DNA from: Hirsutella rhossiliensis
Taxonomy: Eukaryota > Ascomycota > Sordariomycetes > Hypocreales > Ophiocordycipitaceae
DNA length: 64,000 bases
Assembly (NCBI RefSeq): GCF_020360975.1
Contig: NW_025408670.1
Span: forward strand, 4,526,001-4,590,000
Reading direction: 5' to 3'
The notes below the pieces were generated by a model that was not told where the DNA came from, did no database searches, and saw only the letters and a program-made list of their open reading frames with translations. Within the stretch, counting starts at the first letter, position 1. Every line of letters begins with the position of its first letter. The position numbers and the translations under genes were made by a program. Of this stretch, positions 58,490 through 64,000 are shown piece by piece.

Positions 58490-59410
58490 ATCTATAATAC
58501 TAACTTCCGCGATAGATATATTTACCTCCCCCTCCCTTACTTCCTCCTTCTTAGAGTATATAAAGTTTTTTATCGACGCCGTACTAAGTATAGTTAACGA
58601 CGGCTCTACCGCTACCGCTACTCCTACCCGCGCCCCCGCGACCGCGCTTACCGCCGCCGCCTCTACCTCTACTATACTAGCCGCCCTTACGTTACCCTTC
58701 AAGGTAATAACGCTATCCCCGCCGCTAGCTATAACGCCCGGCCCCTCTACCCCCGCCTCCGCCTCTACTACCTATATAAGTCCGCTACCTAGCGAGCATA
58801 GTAGCTATTTTCCGCTAACTTCTTAAAGTATAAACGCTAAGTATAAGCCAGAGCCGCCTACGCGGCCCCTTATATATAGTACGCGTTATAGGAGCTCCCC
58901 TACGCTAACTAAGTTAAGCGCCGCTATAGCGGTAGTTATTACTAGTATACGCGTGCTAGCCGCGCTTATAAGGCGGCGCTTCCTGTCTTACTTACTACGG
59001 CGTTAGCTTAAAAGGCTAGCGCGTATAGGTAGGTATAGGGGGCTACTAAGAAGCGCTTTACCGCCGCCGCCGCCGCTTACTATAATCTCCGCGCCCTTAA
59101 GCGCTAGGGCCTTATCCTTAAGTAAGTTCCTCTCCTTTAACTCTTTTACTTCCGCTATTAACTCTCTTAGTACTAAAGATACTACCTTTATTACCTTATT
59201 AGCGGTCCCCTTAGCCGTAACCGCTGCCGCCTCTACTACTATTACTAGCTAGGCCCCCCCCGCCCTTAGAGTCCTTAGAGCCGCCGCTACCGCCGACTAG
59301 CTTATAGGCTTAAAAGGCCGCTTAAGCGCCTTAAAGAGCGCCGCCGCTACTAATAAGGTAAAGGAGAACGATAAGGATAAGGATAAGAACGATAATAAAG
59401 ATAAAGAGTA
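58490..59410 (+). pseudogene. Antisense ORF of Gypsy-3B (function unknown)
   Basis: The plus strand, opposite to pol, reads SAIDIFTSPSLTSSF, DAVLSIVNDGS, an Ala/Thr/Pro-rich linker, ALIRRRFLSYLLRR, LLRSALPPPPP, KDTTFITLLAVPLA and LIGLKGRLSALKSAAA, then a K/D/N tail. Only about four TAG stops occur in roughly 300 codons, and the reading frame is collinear with Gypsy-3A. A 103-residue frame on the other strand (58391-58702) overlaps its start and is an alternative. The region lies between chromodomain and polypurine tract. No family recognised. Confidence 0.5.
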
Positions 59411-59559
59411 AGTTTAGGTAGTTTAAGGGCTCCGCCTTAAAATAAACGCTATTTTTATCTCTACTTATATTATTATACTTATATTATTATAACTACTTAC
59501 TTTACTTTACTTACTTTATAGTCTTAGCCTAAGCTATTATTAATAGTTTATTAGTTTAT

Positions 59560-62500
59560 TATTCTTATCTATTATTTTAAATAAGGCTTTAAACTTATTA
59601 AGGGCTATAGTTCCTATAAACTTATATATAGGTTCCTATATAAGGTTAAGATACCCGCGCTACTTAACGAGGACCTCTTAGCGTTTCCCCTTACTAACCT
59701 TTTTCTAGCGCGCGGCCTATATCTTTTTAACCTTAAACTTATCTTCTCTCTCTATCTTAATTATAGGCGGTTAAGCGTTTACTATTTCTTATTTAAGTAG
59801 TAGGTTAAAGGAGGCTCTATAAAGAAGGTCTACGTTAATCTTATTATAAACCCCTATTAAGAGACTATCGAGCTTTATAACCTATAGGCTAATTACCCTT
59901 TATACTATAAACTTTACGTATAGCTAGTTAAGCTTCTTCTTTAGCTATACCGACCTATAGTTATAGAGGTCTAGCTATACTTTATCTCTTACTATAAACC
60001 TATCTACTAAGGCCTTAGTCTTATTAGCGTACCGCTCTTAATCTTATACTATAGCGGCTATCGCGGATTAGTAATAATCTATAGTCTCTTATAGCTTTTA
60101 TATAAATATAAAGGCATAGCCCTTTAGTAATAAATTACTATACTACTCCGCTACTATACTTATAGTAAAGGGAACTAGTAAAGGTAGTTTAAAGCTATAT
60201 ATTATAAAGAAAGGGGCTATCTTAATAAAGGTATATAGTTTACTTTTTAATATAATATAAGGAACGGTGTTCCTACTATAAATAAAGTAGCTATAATATA
60301 CTCTCCCGATTATATAAGCTAATAAGTAGTATATTAATTATAGATAAAATCTTATACTATAGAGCAAGAATCGCTCGTTATTTTGCATGTTATTATGCAT
60401 TAAACGGGTTGCCGGTTATCGTATAATCGGGAATCGAAGGAACAGAGCTAGCTTAGAATGCTAGCTAAGACCTCTTAAGAACACTAGCACGACTAACCTC
60501 CTCTAAACACGAATATTAGTAGAACTAAGACACTTCTAGATTCACTCGAGATATCACGGAATTCCCTAGTCTTAGGGCTATATAGCAGCCTAAATCTGGT
60601 CCCGAAAGGTTCTTCCGTTTAGCTACAATTGTCTATATAAGACAGCATGTCCGCTAGTAGATAGATAGAGTATTATTAACTTTAACACCTCTTTTATATA
60701 CTAATACACTACTAATAAATTCCGTTGAAAATCCTACCTTATACTCCTTCTTCCCCTCTATTACGTAGTCTTACGTAATTCCTTAATTTCCTAAAATTCC
60801 GCTTTTGCTTATATACCTTTAGATATAAGTTAGGCTATAGGGAGCTACCGGTCTTAGTTTACTTAGTTATAAGCTATAATAGCTTATAAGTAAGCCTACG
60901 CCTCTTAGTTAACCCTCTTAAGCCCTTTATTAGTTTATAAGTAATATACTATACTAAGTAGCTATATAATCTAAAGTAGCTAGTATAAGTACTATTAAAA
61001 GTAGCTAGTTTAATTTAATCCCTTATCGCTTATAATAAAAGCTAGCTAGCTATATAAGCGGGCCTAGTACTATAAGAAGCGCTTTATATAAGACTCTATA
61101 TCTATAGATAGTATTAGCTTTAATATTATAGACTTACTAAGTCGGTCCTTAATTACCTATATATAGCGGTTACCGCCCTTTATAAGTAAGAGGTCCGTTA
61201 TAAAGTCTATCTATATATATATATAGAACTAGTTAGGTACTAAAAGCTACTTAAGTAGCCCCTTAAGCTATACCCTTTAAATCTTAGTATAGCTATAGAT
61301 ATCGTAGTTATAAAGAAAGCAGCGAATATAGTACTATAAGAAAGGCTAGTAGAAATCCCTTATAAGGCCTACTACTATACCCTACCTACCTAGGTAGCTT
61401 ATAATACTAGAGCTATAAACGAGCTAGACTAGCTTCCCTTAAAGCTCGTTTTATTTATTTAGCTTTAGCGGTCTATCTTTCTCCTTAGCTTTTATAGTAT
61501 ATAGCGCGCTTAGTACTTATAGTCTCCCCCGCTAATATAGGTGCTTCTATAGGTTAATATAATAGTTAGCTACTTATACCTTTAGCTTTAGCTTTAAATT
61601 AAGGCATTTAGCGCTAGACTTAACGGCGTAGTATACGCTCTTATAAGTATAGTCTAAAGATAATATCCTATCCTATAAGTATAGGAAGGTATAAGCAATA
61701 AGCGCCGAATCGGATAATCGATAACGTAAGCAGAAAGTTCGGTCGAAGGCGTATAGGGTACGATTTTATCCGGAATTTATAACGAGCATATAAGGGGCTA
61801 AATAATATATTAAAAGAATAGCGTTATAAAAGATATATATAAACTTACTTCTTTTATCTACTACTCCTAGGGAAATCCTTCGTCTTTTATAGACTATTGC
61901 TCGCCTACTAGTAGACTAATTAGTTAGCTTTCTAGTATATTCTATAGTGCTTAAAAAGCTCTATCTATAGTATATCTTCCTAACTTAGTAGGTGGTCTAA
62001 TTATAGCGTGATAGGTAACGTAAGACTATAGGTTCTAGTATAAGTAGTAGATTTAACTAGAATGTTCTATGCCCTACCTATTCTCGTATCGCGGATATCT
62101 TTAGAACCGCTAGGCTAAAATAGGCAATAGGGTATCCGTTCTACTTATAATTAACTTATGTATTTTATATATATTCTTATTTATAAGGATAGGCTTATCC
62201 TAACCCGCTTTTCCTAGAGGAAGGTATAGATATTTAGTAGAGGTCTTTGTCTTTTAAGGGTTATTCCCTTAGACTATATTATAGAGCCTCTTTTTACTAG
62301 CTTATTCTATAAAGCCTCCCTATACCTATTATTTCTTTATAATAGTAAAATAGGAATTTAAGGGTATATTCTTATAATAAGCGCTAAAGGACCTTATCTT
62401 AAAATACCCGCGCTATACGCGCCCTTAGGCTAGTCTATCCCTCCTTACTAGGCCGAGGTAAAGGTATAGGGGAAGGCTTATTTATTAGCGCCGCGCCTTC

Positions 62501-64000
62501 CTTTACTAAGGAAGCTCCTATATAAGTCTATAGCGCTTCTTATAGGATAAGCTATAGATCCTAGGCCTTAATATCCGCTCCTATCGGCCGGTCTTAATCC
62601 CTTTAAGAAAGTATATCTAAGACTATAAAGTCCCGCCCTAGCTAGTACTTAATCGAGAAGTTAAAGTATAAGAAATACTCTACTTAGTAGGCTTACTACT
62701 CTAAGAGGTACTAGCGGGTTATAAAGTACTTAAGGTTCCTATAGTTTATAAGAACCTTAAAGCTCTTATAGCTCTAGAGCTCCGCTTACTATTACTTAAG
62801 GTAGCTAATAATCGCTAGTATCTCTTTATTATAAATAGTATAATTCCGCTTTACTAGGGTTAGCTTATAAGAGTAGAACGCTATTAGTTACTTTTACTTA
62901 TTTAACTTTTAAGAGAGCGTTCCTTTAAGTGCCTAGCCGCTATAGTCCGCTTTAACTAATATAAACTAATTAAAGTCCTACTAAAGTAGTACTAAGGCTT
63001 ATAAGAATAAGTCCTTAAGCGTATAGAATGCTCCTTCTTATATAGGCCCTTAATAAAAGGCGGTCCGTTTCCTAGTAATTTTATTTAAGGGACTTATAAT
63101 ATAAGAGAAGCCCTTAATAAATATCCTATAATAGTTCGCGAACTTAAGGAAGCTCTATATACTTATTTATATAGTTAGGGCCGCTTAGTCTTAGATCGCT
63201 TAGATCTTTATAGGGTCCGCCTATATACCTACGCCTATATAGATAATAAAGCCTAGGTACTTAACCCTCTTAACTTTAAATTTATACTTATCTAGGTTAA
63301 GGTAGAGCCTATAAAGTTAAAGGCGCTCTAGGACCTTTTATACTTTCTATATATAATTATTATAAGAGCCGCTTATATAAATAAGGATATTATCTATATA
63401 TATAAAGGCGAACTAATTAAGGACGTCTTAAAGTATATTATTAATATAATACTAGAAGGTAGTAAGCGCTCCTAAGAGGCTAGGGGGCATTATAAGCTAC
63501 TTAAATAAGCTATAGCGGATATAAATCGCTATCTTTTACTCGTTACCTTCTAAGATCTATACCTTATAGAACGCTTATTTTATATCTAGCTTTATAAACT
63601 ACTTTACCTTTAAAATATTATAGAGCGTATCTAAGATTAAGGGTAAAGGGTAGCGGTCTAGCCTTATAATTACGTTTAAAGCCCTATAATTATAATAAAA
63701 CTATATCCTACCCCTTAGTTTATATATAAATTAGACTAGCGCTCTTACTTTAAAGCTACTTACTTAAATAAAACCCTTATTTAAGAGGTCCCTTAGTATC
63801 TTCTTTAGTACTAATAGCTCTACGTATAATATACTATATAGCGGTCTAAACAGTATAGGTAGTTCCTATCCTTTTTTATTAGTACGGAGTATAATCTTAT
63901 AGTCTACCCTTAGCTTATATAGGTTAAGCTTATCTACTTCCTAGGACTTAAATAGCGGTAGGAGGTTATAAAAGCGCTTTAATATCTACTACTATAGCTT
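59560..64000 (-). pseudogene. Gypsy-3B pol: RT, RNase H, integrase, chromodomain (RIP-dead, incomplete)
   Basis: The minus strand shows a chromodomain at about 59600-59720 (EVLVK, stop, RGYLNLI), the integrase C-terminal domain near 59900-60000, the integrase body at about 60850-61500, RNase H at about 62650-62950 and RT at about 63100-64000. The active site at 63389-63400 reads YIDN. A segment at about 60340-60800 is much less RIPed (for example GCATGTTATTATGCATT) and interrupts the alignment, so it is probably a small unrelated insertion. Confidence 0.72.
60340..60800. other. Less-mutated segment within Gypsy-3B, possible small insertion
   Basis: TpG and CpA reappear here (GTTGCCGG, AGACAGCATGTCC, GTCCCGAAAGG) in contrast to both sides. 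No inverted ends or duplication could be fixed by eye and no reading frame is present. It may be a short non-autonomous element. A similar less-mutated patch occurs near 61680-62160. Confidence 0.4.

Larger units (their letters stand above)
57773..64000 (-). mobile_element. Gypsy-3B: minus-strand chromodomain LTR retrotransposon, runs off the window
   Basis: On the minus strand, from high to low coordinates: RT, RNase H, integrase, chromodomain, antisense-ORF region, polypurine tract, 3' LTR. The 5' part lies beyond 64000. The left edge is set by the LTR end against Copia-1F. It shares its 3' half with Gypsy-3A (9860-12675). Confidence 0.88.

Noticed and set aside
58391..58702. Minus-strand 103-residue frame as a host gene
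   Set aside because: It lies inside Gypsy-3B, on the pol strand and opposite the antisense ORF. Its openness follows from the GCN/NGC composition, and the matching frame in Gypsy-3A has about eight stops.

Overview
The window looks like a transposon graveyard from a filamentous ascomycete (Pezizomycotina) with active repeat-induced point mutation (RIP). Most of the DNA is almost devoid of CpA and TpG and crowded with TpA, the trace left by CpA-to-TpA mutation on both strands. Retroelement reading frames survive only as pseudo-frames in which Gln and Trp codons have become TAG/TAA. No rRNA gene, CRISPR array or bacterial-type operon is seen. Element names used here (Gypsy-1, Copia-1, pogo-1 and so on) are local labels, not database names.

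Left part (1-20640). The 3' end of a chromodomain Gypsy element (Gypsy-1L, 1-1770) abuts a second, minus-strand chromodomain Gypsy (Gypsy-2, 1771-9775). Gypsy-2 is split by a pogo/Fot1-type DNA transposon (pogo-1, 5344-8121) with 101-bp terminal inverted repeats and a TA target duplication. The 3' half of a third Gypsy family follows (Gypsy-3A, 9860-12675). Then comes a less mutated stretch with minisatellites, a second pogo-type element (pogo-2, 14811-16654), retroelement LTR scraps, a GC-rich repetitive block (18185-18720) and unclassified mutated DNA.

Centre (20640-22823). This short stretch is largely free of RIP. It holds the only plausible host gene: a class I terpene synthase of the trichodiene-synthase type (21175-22222), probably with one 73-bp intron. 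A 60-bp tandem duplication lies just upstream.

Right part (22824-64000). This is a set of nested retrotransposons whose order can be read from 5-bp target duplications. Copia-1B (minus) was hit by Gypsy-1 (27965-42724). Gypsy-1 was hit by Copia-1A (32290-38558, lightly mutated) and by a Copia-1 solo LTR (41754-42230). Next to it, Copia-1F (45330-57772, plus) was hit by a Gypsy-type solo LTR, by a second Copia family (Copia-2, 46789-53238) and by Gypsy-3B (57773 to beyond the window). The outer elements are RIP-saturated and the innermost copy is nearly readable.

The most interesting signal is that all three Gypsy families carry a long reading frame on the strand opposite pol, between the chromodomain and the 3' LTR. 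Its frame is kept between copies apart from Gln/Trp-to-stop changes. Second, RIP has removed a catalytic aspartate of the YxDD box in all six old reverse transcriptases seen. Third, Copia-1 and Copia-2 appear to use an internal (half-molecule) initiator-tRNA primer site. All alignments were done by eye, so pseudogene and element edges are approximate unless a target duplication is quoted.
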